Under the pieces are notes generated by a model, which was given only the letters and a program-made list of their open reading frames with translations, was not told the origin of the DNA and made no database searches. Position numbers and translations under genes: made by a program. Below, in pieces: positions 19,990 through 30,059 of a stretch of 35,000 nt of DNA; the stretch's first letter is position 1; each line of letters begins with the position of its first letter. This stretch comes from Chondrilla cf. caribensis (taxonomy: Eukaryota > Porifera > Demospongiae > Chondrillida > Chondrillidae), in the NCBI GenBank assembly GCA_964020155.1, contig OZ026546.1, positions 1,293,914-1,328,913 on the forward strand, in the 5' to 3' direction.

Positions 19990-20576
19990 GTAAGTTTTCC
20001 AACACAAGGCGCTTACTTTTTCCGTCAAGTCGGTGGTGTTGGAGTATCTATGGTGGAAGTTTCATTTTTTGTCTGCTTCCCCGACGTCAAGGTAAGGCTT
20101 GAAGATGACGTTCAACTGTTTGGAGCAATAGACGAGTCTATTTGCAATTTTCTACGAATGGTTTTCTTTCAACTCTTTCGAAAAAAAGGGCGGGCATTAA
20201 AAATACATTGTCGAGTGATGTGAAGCGTCGTTCATCGTGGGAGCCATTTTGACGTTTGGCATTTTATTGTGACCTCGCGATATCGATGACGATGTCAATG
20301 AAAAATGCGAGGGGTTCTGGACTTCGTTCACAACTAGTTATGACGTGTCATTGTGTTCATCAATCAGGCTGCATATTATTGCCAATGAGTGTCTATTATA
20401 CTTGATAAGTACCTAATAGTATGCACTTGCATCATACATACTTGCCCTGTCCTTCCAAAGTCTCTTTTGGAACGTAAGAATGTGACTATTTTCGACTGGC
20501 AATTTGTAATCGCATGACATACCGCAAGCCCCATTCTTCACAACGAGAACTTGTTTGACAGTTTCATTGTACACAG
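19990..20576 (+). other. Candidate 5'-leader intron of sulfotransferase-like gene 2
   Basis: Donor ATG|GTAAGT at 19990 (alternative AAG|GTAAGG at 20092) and acceptor TTGTACACAG ending at 20576, 15 bases before the ATG, as in gene 1. Confidence 0.4.
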
Positions 20577-20591
20577 TCTCCGCCAGCTACC

Positions 20592-21638
20592 ATGAGGACA
20601 ATTCTTCTTAAGACAATATTTCCTATTATCTGTTTCGCTGCCGGGGTTGTCAGCTTAGTCTTTATCCGGTCGTCGAAATCCGTAACCTATGAAAGCGCTT
20701 CATCCCTTAAAGATGCTCATGAAGAAAGGATTCTCCGAACTCAGGTGAGTGATCTACCTGAGGTGAACACTCCAGTATGTCGAATGACGTCAGCTTCAAC
20801 TCACGAAAAGGACTGTAAGGGAAATCAAAGTCTTCCAGAGTTGATATTCGTAGCAGGGATTGAAGGAAGTGGACACCATTTGATATCAGTATTTTTTGAT
20901 TCGCTAGCGAAAAATGTCAGACCAAAACCTTACGACATGGTGAATTATTCACCGATGCTTAACTTGTTGGAACCAGGAGACGTGGTGAATAACCAGAAAA
21001 TGGGATTTGGAATCATTCGCAAGCGTCTCTTTCGCAACAGATTATCCCCGCTGTTGAAGAAAATGAACGAGATTAAGAAAGGAGGTGGGAGAGGAATGAT
21101 GGTAACCGCGAATTCTTTTCCAATGGGTCTTAGCGCACTGACAACTGCTCGGCCTGACTTGTTAGTTTTAAAGTACTTTGATTGCGTCTTGTACAGATTG
21201 AAAATTATTGTCACTAAACGTCACCCTCTCCTGGCCATCACGTCAACTTTGAGAAGATTTGGTAAGAGACGATTTGCTCCATATGGCACTAGAACATTGA
21301 ACCCTTTTCCTCCAGAAGACAATCCCTACATTATGCAGGCACGGATAATAGAAGACCAACTGATCTACCTGGACCAGCAGGTTCGAAGGTTTTCGTGTAA
21401 CCAACTCCATTTTGTGAACATGGAGGAAATTCTGTCTAATCAAACGAGAGAAATAGAGTTGAAAAGTCTAGCAAATTTCCTCAACCTCAACAATGAGGAA
21501 ACATCTGTATTTTTAAATGCAACTGTGAGAGCTCCAATAACACAAATAAGCTTACCTCCTGATTGTGCCAATTGCACCATTAAAGTACTTTATGAGTTCT
21601 TTGAAAACCGCAAAGATATGTGGCCCCTAATGGTGTAA
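20592..21638 (+). CDS. Sulfotransferase-like type II membrane protein, copy 2
   Basis: 348 codons, same length and layout as copy 1: anchor about 8-25, stem with NQS, GIEGSGHH at 89-96, VTKRHPLLAITSTL at 207-220 and C-terminal DCANCT. About 37 residues differ from copy 1. They cluster in the stem, in the AKNVRPKPYDMVNYS to VVNNQKMGFG segment (107-140), after the R-x-FGKRRF motif and near the C-terminus; 140-170 is invariant. No stop, frameshift or loss of a predicted binding residue is visible, so it is probably functional. The start is set by homology and the CTACCATGAGG context. Confidence 0.8.
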   Translation: MRTILLKTIFPIICFAAGVVSLVFIRSSKSVTYESASSLKDAHEERILRTQVSDLPEVNTPVCRMTSASTHEKDCKGNQSLPELIFVAGIEGSGHHLISVFFDSLAKNVRPKPYDMVNYSPMLNLLEPGDVVNNQKMGFGIIRKRLFRNRLSPLLKKMNEIKKGGGRGMMVTANSFPMGLSALTTARPDLLVLKYFDCVLYRLKIIVTKRHPLLAITSTLRRFGKRRFAPYGTRTLNPFPPEDNPYIMQARIIEDQLIYLDQQVRRFSCNQLHFVNMEEILSNQTREIELKSLANFLNLNNEETSVFLNATVRAPITQISLPPDCANCTIKVLYEFFENRKDMWPLMV

Positions 21639-21943
21639 AATGTATCACTGCTATTGATCATTGTTTATAACGAGATTCATGGTCATGCTATGACATAAAT
21701 TCATCATAGTTCTGTAGAGTTACTCTTATTATGTACACAAGAATTAACCATGATTTTAATATGTATATTTTCCTCTGAGTCAATAGTCTAAGACAGTAAC
21801 TATAGTTTGACTTGAATACTTTTTTAGCTACTGTAATTACATACTCAAATCTCACAGTGTCTCATTCTATAATTATTTATTATTATTATAGTTACCTGAT
21901 TCTACGTGTTTCGGTTGCGTTCCTCCTTTTGTGGATGTAACTA

Positions 21944-22018
21944 TAGTAGGTCAGGTTAGGTATACTTATTTGGACTGGGGAGGTCAGTCTAAATAAGCAT
22001 ACCTTACCTAACCTACTA
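21944..22018. repeat. Hairpin MITE, copy 3 (orthologous to 8862-8936)
   Basis: Same 34-nt arms and GGGAGGT centre. Just beyond it unit B lacks the short GTGCACGCC segment still present in unit A. Confidence 0.65.
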
Positions 22019-22044
22019 TCGTAAGAGCGAGGTTCTGCACATAG

Positions 22045-22569
22045 TAATCAATGACTGTTTGTAATTAATCACTGCTATAATTATTTGAACTGTATCTGGT
22101 TTGTTGATTCTGTAAACTTGAAACAGTACCAATGTACCATCATCTACTACCTAAGTAGGTATCAGATGATGTCTGAAATGAATTGATTCTAGCAGTTTGT
22201 GAATATTATGAATAATATTATAATAATAATTCACTACTGTTAGACTATTCCTAATAACTAATAGACTAATGATTTGAATGTAGGCATTGACAAGCTGAAA
22301 GGTTCAATGGGAATGTATGTACCTGAAATACTGAAAAAAACATGCTGATTTACTTAAATCACCATACCATGAGCAGGTTGAGAAGCTAGGCACTATTCAA
22401 AGACACTGAAGCCAATAGTGTACAGGATGTATCACATGCATAATTCCCAAGTGTAGGTATTCAATGTGTCATAACCTTAGGAGTGTACATTCCATGCACA
22501 GAATCTCATAGCATGGCGAGAAGGGTGGAAGTTTAGGGTATCACTTTGATAGATCTTAGATCTATATGC
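22045..22569. other. Intergenic, no gene seen
   Basis: Collinear with 8974-9517 of unit A, with small indels. No credible ORF. Confidence 0.5.
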
Positions 22570-23240
22570 TGCATGGGATCTGGTACACTACTCCCATTTT
22601 ATCTTCTCTTAGAGAGGGATCCTTGGGATGAACTATGAGCTGTCTAAGGGTATTTATGGGCTTGAATGTTGTTTTTATCCCTAGGGGGTGAGGATACGTC
22701 TGATAGTTTCTGATGTCACAGTGTTTTTTTTACATAGGGGAAGGTATAACGAAGGTGGGATTGAAGGAGGTTACATCTTGGCTAGGCTGTGGCTGGGTAG
22801 ATTGTGGTGGATTTTCGAGGGCCTGGGCTATGGCAGAGGGTGAGGACAGGAGGTTGTGCGCTTGGTGATTTAAGTTCTTATTACAGCAAACTTGTGTGCA
22901 ATGGAATGGGAATTTAGGTACTTTTCGTTGTGTATGGATTTCCTATAAACTGTGGAGTTCAGGGTCCTATCGGGACTACGGGAAATGAGTACATCTAAGA
23001 AAGCTAGCTTTGATAGGATTCTTTTCTCTATTGTGAATTGTATGGTCTTTCCTACAGAATTGAATCAGATGTGGTGGTGGAACTTATCTATTTCTTGAGT
23101 TTTGAGGGCACAATAGGTATCATCTACATAATGCTTCCAGAACTTTGGTGGACAGGGGTAAGTGGCAAGGGCTCTAGATTCTATATTTGCAGTGTAGAGT
23201 GTTGCTTTTGGGCTTGCTTCGACAATGATTCACTCAACAA
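22570..23240 (-). pseudogene. Penelope-like element fragment, unit B
   Basis: Collinear with 9518-10200. The palm is better preserved: one minus-strand frame reads ANIESRALATYPCPPKFWKH directly into YVDDTYCALKTQEID, with YVDD at 23119-23130 and the Trp that is a stop in unit A. The thumb and the beginning of GIY-YIG follow with frameshifts. Inactive. Confidence 0.7.
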
Positions 23241-23411
23241 TAAAAATTCAATGGATTATACGTACAACAATTGACCACATGGTAGATAAAGGCATAGTTT
23301 GAGAATAGAGCATTACTTAATACATAACACAACTATAAATATTATCTAACTATAAAAGGTATATATATGATTCAGTGACAATAATATTAGTAATATACAT
23401 ACTAAGTAGTT

Positions 23412-23634
23412 AAGTGTACACTACATCTCCCTTTCTCCAGTATGTAAGTCTGGAAGGCGGGCCAACTGATACGCCTGATTGGGATCGTGTGATGATCTGG
23501 CGGTTGTTGTTGTTGTTGTTCTCAGTGTTGCTGTCCATTCCAACAGGTCGTGGAGTGATGTGGGACTGTGTCCTCCTGAGTTGACCAGATGGGGTTTGAA
23601 CTATATATGACCTTGGGGTTCGAGCAGGTCGAAT
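23412..23634 (-). pseudogene. Ty3/Gypsy-type pol tail with polypurine tract, unit B
   Basis: Same ARTPRSYIVQTPSGQLRRTQ core as 10333-10635, with PPT GGAGAAAGGGAGA and an LTR-like start at 23425. Homology to unit A ends near 23634, which is the tandem-unit border. Confidence 0.55.
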
Positions 23635-23649
23635 GACTTGTCCTGTATG

Positions 23650-23800
23650 ACAAAACTCACTCATCATCTAGTGATTGTGGAGCTAATCAAAAATAACCTG
23701 GTCCTTTGTCAGTACGGGTACACATATTTCCTCTCCATAGACGTCATAGTTATAGTCTACATTTGCTCTGAGCCTTTCCCCTATAGTATAACTTCATTTG
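23650..23800 (-). pseudogene. Degenerate duplicate of the exon at 25736-25895
   Basis: The minus strand reads DVYGEEICVPVLTKDQV as in the intact copy, but with a 21-base in-frame loss before it and a 19-base frameshifting loss after it that gives an early stop. CTATAG before it and GATGA|GTGAGT after it are kept. Confidence 0.5.
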
Positions 23801-24014
23801 CAATAGATGAACATTATGTTTCCGTATAATATTATAAGTTACAGAATGAACTGAGAAAATGGTTCACCTTCAATAGCATGGCATCAGTATATAAATGCCA
23901 TTGTAATAATATTATGGTGGAATAATCACCTTTTGGGTGTTTCAGCATCAACCAATTAATGTTATTAAATCAATATCTTTTATCGAATTCACTTTGTGTT
24001 TCAATTTCTAGCTA

Positions 24015-24191
24015 CAGTGAAACCTCACTAATCCGACACCTCTATAATCCAACATTCTCTCTAATCTGACCATTATATGAGGTACAGTCACCATAAATAA
24101 GTATGGTAAGAGGCACTCCATAATACAACAACCTCCTAATCCAACATTATTCTCAGGTCCCATTGAGTGTCGGATTAGAGAGGTTTCACTG
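24015..24191. mobile_element. pogo/Tigger-like MITE
   Basis: Terminal inverted repeats of 25 nt, CAGTGAAACCTC(A/T)CTAATCCG..., with one mismatch (24015-24039 and 24167-24191), flanked by TA on both sides (24013-24014 and 24192-24193). TIR start and TA target fit the Tc1/mariner superfamily, pogo-like branch. 177 bp, no coding capacity. Confidence 0.75.
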
Positions 24192-25007
24192 TATTAGAGC
24201 ATTGCTGGATTGTGTATATGTTGCAACATGTAACTTACCTGAAATTGATGAACACTTACTGAAATGCGCTGTACATGTTTTATATCTGTGAATCCTGTAT
24301 CCCAGGAGGCTCTGTCAGCTACTTTTGTATTTACTGTGTATAGTATGCATGTTTTAGATGTACATATGTACGTACATGCAATGAGTACATGCCGTGTATT
24401 GCAATGTATGTACACAGTATTTCCCCACCAGCGAATGTCTTCATCGTGCTGGATTTGCTGGATTTAATATCACTGAAATCTTGAGAAGAATCCCAGTTCT
24501 GGCACTTTCTAGCAGTGCATGCTTGGTTCAGTTACCCTTCACCACCAAACTTAACTTTATCTAGACAATGTCTGCCTTTTTACACAGTCTGGTTGATGGC
24601 GGCCACTGCTGTTGTTGCATCTTTGTAGTCATTTCACTGGAGTGCACAGTGTTCAGAGATATGAGGAATACGTACTTTTGAGTGTTTGTTATAGCTAGTC
24701 TTACGTGTTTTTTAGCAAGTGTAGTCCCTTTTCATGTGTCTTTAACTGTTTAGATAAATTCACGTGATGCATGTAGTCATTGAAACATGTGTGTTGAAAT
24801 GGTAATACACTGTAATTTTAATTATAGCTGCCATACATTGGTCCCTGTATGTGATATTTGTATTTTTCACAGGCTTTGTGGAGGGATATTTGTGGTCCAG
24901 GATTTCCCACCTCTATTTTCAGCCATCTTAAAAACCATAAGCACTTCGAGAATTTCAATCGAAACCATCCGAGAAATCGATATCGCCTAAAATCTCACTA
25001 TACTACT
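24192..25007. other. Duplicated non-coding block (copy I)
   Basis: 24500-24990 matches 28435-28990 in the same orientation, including a conserved ATG block at 24569 (ATGTCTGC) that opens only short frames and differs by a 1-base indel from copy II. No gene is supported. Confidence 0.5.
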
Positions 25008-25131
25008 GAGTCTCGCGTCGCCTGGACCCGCTTCTCGCCTCCATTTTTATGCTGACGTCATACTTGCCGACCTGATGACGTCAGCATAAAAATGGAGGCG
25101 AGAAGCGAGTCCAGATCACGATGCGAGACTC
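25008..25131. mobile_element. Foldback (hairpin) element
   Basis: Arms 25008-25061 and 25075-25131 are near-perfect inverted repeats around a 13-nt loop. The arms contain CGCCTCCATTTTTATGCTGA and start GAGTCTCGCG. The order GACCC, CTTC, CCTCCATTTT recalls the TIR of the element at 27445-28219, suggesting a related family. CTCACTA occurs at both sides. Confidence 0.65.
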
Positions 25132-25613
25132 TCACTAGCCCACTTGACCAGAAGTCATTCGGTGTTCCGCCCCAAAATCTACTGTCCAAAGTTGGCACCA
25201 GGAATTGCGCAAACACGCTTTACTTTTCATGGCACTGGGGGTTGCTCATGAAGATCAGATGGTAAGTTTAAAAGGGCGATCATTTCATTATTGTCTCTTT
25301 AAATTATACCGATTACATGAGAAAAGAAACGCCAGATGTTGGCCTGTCTAGAACTTGTTTTATCTCATTCTTGAAATACACTGTGATAATATTGTTTCGA
25401 CCTACCAATTGTCCCTGCAAAGGAAAGTGTTACGAGTTTGAATTCGTTTCCTCCTTCCTACATAAGTATTAGCACCAAGGCACAAGTAGGTAAAATCTTG
25501 CTACATGGTGTAATCAGTGAAAATTTACTACATTAACTTTTACAATACGATCAGGTATGTACATGCTAATATTATTATGTGGCATAAAGCTATGCATAAA
25601 GTATGTACTGTAC

Positions 25614-25646
25614 CTCATGCTCCTTCAGCACCTTGTCTACTCTCTC
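25614..25646 (-). CDS. Candidate 33-nt exon
   Basis: On the minus strand TTCACTCAG precedes, and GTACAG follows, a 33-base open segment reading ERVDKVLKEHE. It lies downstream of the exon at 25736-25895, but the splice phase does not join cleanly, so it is tentative. Confidence 0.25.
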
Positions 25647-25735
25647 CTGAGTGAACATCACAGTTCTGTTCAAAAGTTACATTTCATTATCATATACGTA
25701 CAAAGGTAGAGAACTGTGTCATGTACAAAACTCAC

Positions 25736-25895
25736 TCATCATCTAGTGATTGCAGAGCTATTCGAAGCCATTGTTCAAAATAACTATCAACCTGGTCCTT
25801 TGTCAGTACAGGTACACATATTTCCTCTCCATAGACATCCTTGCTTTTTATGATGGGTTCAGAGTTGTAGTTAGCATTTTCTCCGAGCCATTCCC
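25736..25895 (-). CDS. Internal coding exon of an unidentified gene
   Basis: A 160-nt open block on the minus strand between acceptor CTATACTACAG and donor GATGA|GTGAGT. It reads EWLGENANYNSEPIIKSKDV, then YGEEICVPVLTKDQVDSYFE and QWLRIALQSLDD. The rich, unbiased composition and both consensus splice sites support a real exon. A decayed duplicate lies at 23650-23800. I do not recognise the family. Neighbouring candidate exons are 26277-26377 upstream and 25614-25646 downstream. Confidence 0.5.
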
Positions 25896-26176
25896 CTGTA
25901 GTATAGCATCATTTGCAATAGATGAACATTATGTTTTTGTATTAATAATAAGTTGCAGAATGTACTGAGAAAATGGTTCACCTTCAATAGCATGGCATTA
26001 GTATATAAATATCATTGTAATATGCTGGAATTATGTCTTACGTACGTACGTATCTAATAATAATAATGAAACCTACAAAATATTCATCAATATCCAGTAC
26101 TATTGTCTCGTTGTTTAGTTGGTACGTACGGAAATAGCACATGAAACTCTACTCCAAGGCTACTCATGAGTTTAAT

Positions 26177-26234
26177 TGTGTACATACCTTTATATTGTGT
26201 ACATACCTTTATATTGTGTGCATACCTTTATATC
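26177..26234. repeat. Three-unit tandem repeat
   Basis: TGTGTACATACCTTTATAT repeats about three times with one G/A change in the last unit. Confidence 0.8.
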
Positions 26235-26276
26235 TGTGGCGTTCAAGTCTGCCCACTGAGGGTGCTATCCATGTAC

Positions 26277-26377
26277 CAAGACAATTCCACCAATATCTTC
26301 CATTCCTGTAGATGAATCAGATGTGTTTTGAATAAAGGGTCTATAAGCAAGCTTTGCTTTTTCTGGTTGTCGATCAT
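26277..26377 (-). CDS. Candidate exon upstream of 25736-25895
   Basis: The minus strand has acceptor CCTACCTACGTAG then DRQPEKAKLAYRPFIQNTSD SSTGMEDIGGIVL before a possible donor. The alternative donor TTG|GTGGAA would give the phase needed to join the next exon. Same gene as 25736-25895 by position only; product unknown. Confidence 0.35.
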
Positions 26378-26492
26378 CTACGTAGGTAGGCACATGTGTA
26401 CATATGTACATAGGTGCATGTGTGAATGGTAATATAAACTTTGCTATCATAGTATACTGTACACACCGCTAACATCCACTACTTCCATTCTA

Positions 26493-26708
26493 GATGTATT
26501 GCTACCAAGACATAATCGTATTTTTCAAAATATGTTCTTGTCCTATAACAACACATTATGTAATGGAGAATATGGAATGTGCAGCAATAATTGTGTACTA
26601 ACAGTGATCGATCCACTGGATGATTTCAGAATGGCCCTTACGCATTGCAGTAAAGAAGTGATCTCCAAAATTACAGATCCTCTTTCCCTATTGAGGAATG
26701 TATTTTAA
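26493..26708 (+). CDS. Unidentified ORF or exon with possible 3' splice site
   Basis: CTTCCATTCTAG is followed by an open frame reading VLLPRHNRIFQNMFLSYNNT, LCNGEYGMCSNNCVLTVIDP and LDDFRMALTHCSKEVI, ending LLRNVF and TAA. Composition looks protein-like, with four Cys residues. No family is recognised and no upstream exon is certain. Confidence 0.3.
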   Translation, partial: DVLLPRHNRIFQNMFLSYNNTLCNGEYGMCSNNCVLTVIDPLDDFRMALTHCSKEVISKITDPLSLLRNVF

Positions 26709-27327
26709 CATGATGCTGAGACGTGTGTCGTCATTTCATTGAATTCACACCTGTTCTTTTGCCATGGCAGCCAACATAATGAGGAATGTGTCTATTACCT
26801 GTATTATATACTGGCATAGTCTGCATAATTTCCATATGTTAATGTTGATTGTCTTCAAACTGAAAGTATTATAACATTTAATAATGTATATCAACGTATG
26901 TACATACTTACTTGAACCTGTATTATTCTATAGTGTTGGGCGGTATACCGGTATATAGTTGAATCGCGGTATTGAGTTCATACCGTTCCAGTATATATTG
27001 TATGTTTATTCATACCGGAAACCGGATACCGATTATACCGTGACAAAATTGTATAGTATACGGTATCCGCATAACTATTCGTGCAGCTGTGCAAGATGGC
27101 CGGTGTACGTAGCGTCGATTATCTACGCGTGTAGATTGCTTCTGCGACCGTGAACGATAAAAGCTGAACAAAGAATCGACAGAAATCGTATTATTTATAT
27201 TTCAAACAAAGAATGGACAGAAAACGCGTCGCTGTCGTAAACCTATGTTTCATACTGAAGCGATTTGAAGAGTTTCTACAGTTATTGGATAGTTATTGCA
27301 AAACTAGTGAGCAAGAGCAGTACGAAA

Positions 27328-28252
27328 AGCATTGTATGGGACTATTTCGGTCTCGAACTGGGAAAAGATGAAAAAACTGTCGATGATGGCAGTACTGTAT
27401 GCCAAAATTGTCGATAACAAGTGCGAGCAAAGCACGAGAACACCTAGTCTGACGTAGCCCAGACCCTTCCGGCCTCCATTTTATTACGGCGCGGAAAGGG
27501 TCTGGTACATTTCCTATACCTGGCTTGTTCCGCCCACGTTCTCTGCAAGGTGTGAAGATCATAACTTAACACCGATAAAGTGTTACTATCAAACGTGTGA
27601 TGTTTATTTGCGATTTTGACAATTTTGACATAGATCTAAAACTAGAGTTTCCCGAATCCCCATTCAATATAGTGGGTTTTCTGAGGTCAAAATACCAGTT
27701 TTTGCTCGACATCTTCCTTAACGCGTTGCAAGGCACGGACATCATGCTGAATATCGCCTAGAAATTCGGCCTGTGGAAGAAATCGTGCCTTCTGGTCAAT
27801 CATGAGAGAGGCTAATGGTGTTACAAATCGACGAAATCGACTATGCTCTTGTGTATCCTCCAAGGCGATCGAAGACACTAACAGTCCATAAAAAAGCGAC
27901 TTCCCAAACCAGTCGGCAACGATACAAGGACATTTCCAGAGACGAAATGTTCAATGGCTGAAACGGTTCTTCTATCAAGCACTGGTATCCGTGATCATTC
28001 GCTACTTCGCCGATTAAATCTCTAGTTACAACTGCTAGAGCAGCTGCCCTCGTCGTTACAATGATTATAACAACAAGCGGTGAATTTCAAAGCGTCACAT
28101 CAATAATTCACTCCCCCCAGATTCCAGGGGTATTGAACATCGTCACCTGCGAAATGTACCAGACCCTTTCCACGCCGTAATAAAATGGAGGCCGGAAGGG
28201 TCTGGGCTACGTCAGACTAGAGAACACCTCAAACTTGTTGGCACACTTCTGA
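27328..28252 (+). pseudogene. hAT transposase BED zinc finger, split by an insertion
   Basis: The frame reads SIVWDYFGLELGKDEKTVDD, then GSTVCQNCR, a stop (TAA 27415-27417), QVRAKHENT, and after the inserted element SNLLAHF. W-x-x-F, C-x2-C and TSNLLAHF are hallmarks of the BED DNA-binding finger. The insertion lies between two codons of HENT|SNLL. The catalytic core is missing. Confidence 0.75.
27445..28219. mobile_element. Mutator-like non-autonomous element nested in the hAT element
   Basis: 775 bp with 69-bp terminal inverted repeats (27445-27513 and 28151-28219, one mismatch), starting TAGTCTGACGTAGCCCAGAC. A 9-bp target duplication GAGAACACC lies at 27436-27444 and 28220-28228. Long TIRs with a 9-bp duplication fit Mutator-like elements. 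The interior shows no transposase; a 63-codon minus ORF at 27687-27878 is not recognised. Confidence 0.75.
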
Positions 28253-28408
28253 ACAAACCACCCCTCAGTTATTAGTATAGTATGGTATATATATTTACAT
28301 AATATATAGTATAGAATAGTATTATTAGAATAGTAGGTATGTAGTTATACCGCAATATTTTTTTCAGAAATACCGTGGTACTATATTTGTTAATACCGCC
28401 CAACACTA

Positions 28409-28990
28409 TTATTCTACCTGGAATCACCTTTCTAGTAGTGCATGCTTGCTTCAGTTTGCCTTCACTGCCAAACTGAACTTTATCTAGACAATGTCTGCAT
28501 TTTCCACAGACTGGTTGATGACAGCCACTGCAGTTGTTGCATCTTTGCAGTCATTTCACTGGAGTGCATAGTGTTCAGAGATGTGAGTAATATGTACTTT
28601 TGAGTGTTTGTTGTGCTCTTACGTGTGATGTTTTTTTGCAAATTTAGTCTCTTTTGTGTGTCTTTGGCTGTTTATACATTCACGTGATACGTGTATTCAT
28701 TGAAGCATATACAGTGAATTCTCGTTAATCAACTACCGCTTTATCCACCAAACCTTTAATTTGCCGCTATTTCCCAGTACCAATATAATGTACATGTACC
28801 AATGAACATCCAGTTAATCCGCCAAACTCATTAATCTGCCATATTCTTTGAAAACGAATTGTGGCGGATTAACGAGTATTCACTGTATGTTAAAATGATA
28901 ATACGCTGTACTTTATAGCTGCCATACGTTGGTCCTTGTGATTGTATTTCTCACTGGTTTTGTGGAGGGATATTTGTGGTCCAGGACTAT
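28409..28990. repeat. Duplicated non-coding block (copy II)
   Basis: Matches 24500-24990, interrupted by the MITE at 28712-28885. An open frame starting MSAFSTDWLMTATAVVAS is closed soon after and is frameshifted in copy I, so it is not called as a gene. Confidence 0.5.
28712..28885. mobile_element. pogo-like MITE, second family
   Basis: Inverted ends CAGTGAAT(T/A)CTCGTTAATC with TA on both sides (28710-28711 and 28886-28887). Copy I of the surrounding block has no insertion here, giving an internal empty site. 174 bp, non-coding. Confidence 0.75.
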
Positions 28991-29690
28991 TTTCCCAGGT
29001 ACTAATGTCCAATTTGCAGGTCATGGTACCCACATACTCTTAGTCTCATTCCCATCCGAAGCTGTCAGCATGTCCTTAATGCGCCCATGTGATGTCAACA
29101 TCTGATATTGAGGCTGTTTATGGTTGGATACATGCGCTGTAACTCCCGGGACTCTTTGCACATGTACAGATGCGCGTAGCTTTCTGGGCACCCTCACTGT
29201 TACTGCTGTCTTGACTGGTAGGGTTTAGGATAGTCATTTTATCAGCAGTTTTCAAACGAGTATCCAAGACTTTACTTCGCACCTTTCTATTGGTGAAAGG
29301 GTCTGGTAAGGAGTCCAGCAAAGGAGTCGATTTGGGACCCATTGTCCCAAGTTGACTCCTTCATTGGAGTCCACTCCTTGTACCATGTTGACTCCTTTGT
29401 TAGGGTCATTTGTGCCTATACACTACTTCACTACTTCATATCCTTATAAGTCTGCTTGTTGTCCCATGCAAGATGACTTCTTTACTCATGATGTGTTCCA
29501 TTAATTTCTACATAGAAAGTGATCATGAGATGTTTCCTTTCAAGAAAGATTTTTGTATTCCTTAGTAGACATTGTGACTATTTTTTTTAATTTTCTTTTT
29601 AATTTATGGCTTATACCGTAATTATTTTGGAAAAAAATTAAAAAAAATATTGTTTGCCTGATATATTATAGTATAAGTGGCGAGATAAAT
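28991..29690. other. Intergenic with an unsupported minus-strand ORF
   Basis: A 74-codon minus ORF at 29118-29342 (PFTNRKVRSKVLDTRLKTAD in the middle) has plausible composition, but no homologue was recognised and no splice sites support it. Several ACTCC/GGAGT repeats lie at 29310-29400. Otherwise no gene. Confidence 0.3.
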
Positions 29691-30059
29691 GGAACACGCT
29701 CCGAGCTCTATGTATAAGGTATTACAGAGTGTATATACAATCAGAATTTTCGGCTACTTAATCCTCATCTAAATAATAGAAAAAATTCTGTATCAGAACC
29801 TAGATATCGGTAATTGTTTGATAGGTGTTCGTTTAATTCTTCTCTTGACAGTAATTCGCTGCTCGTATGCGAACCGGCGACTCGCTCGGTCACTTGTGCA
29901 ATTCCTGGTGCCAGCTTGGGGCAGGCGTTTATTACGGGCGCTTAAAAGGTGTCGGAGTCAACTTGGGGCGGAGCAATTCGGGTCATTTGAATTCGAATAG
30001 GCGTTCCCAATCCGCTCCTCTACGTAGAAGCTATGATTCTGGTGTCTCCGCTTACTACC
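29691..30059 (+). promoter_or_regulatory. Upstream region of sulfotransferase-like gene 3
   Basis: Does not resemble the upstream regions of genes 1 and 2 except for a short leader TCTCCGC just before the ATG. It is richer in G, C and CpG from 29860 onward. 29896-29984 shares blocks such as GCAATTCCTGGTGCCA and TTGGGGCGGA with the complement of 25158-25212. No promoter element can be assigned. Confidence 0.3.

Larger units (their letters stand above)
26931..28408 (+). mobile_element. hAT element remnant with BED zinc finger
   Basis: Ends TAGTGTTGGGCGGTAT and ATACCGCCCAACACTA are inverted repeats, with an 8-bp direct duplication TTATTCTA at 26923-26930 and 28409-28416. An 8-bp duplication and TAGTGTTGGGC ends are typical of hAT elements. 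Inside, the + strand encodes part of a BED finger (see 27328-28252). The element is internally deleted and interrupted by another transposon; without that it would be about 0.7 kb. Confidence 0.8.

Noticed and set aside
25008..25131. Possible tRNA or structured RNA in the hairpin
   Set aside because: Near-perfect long arms with a simple loop and no cloverleaf or box elements; it is better explained as a foldback element.
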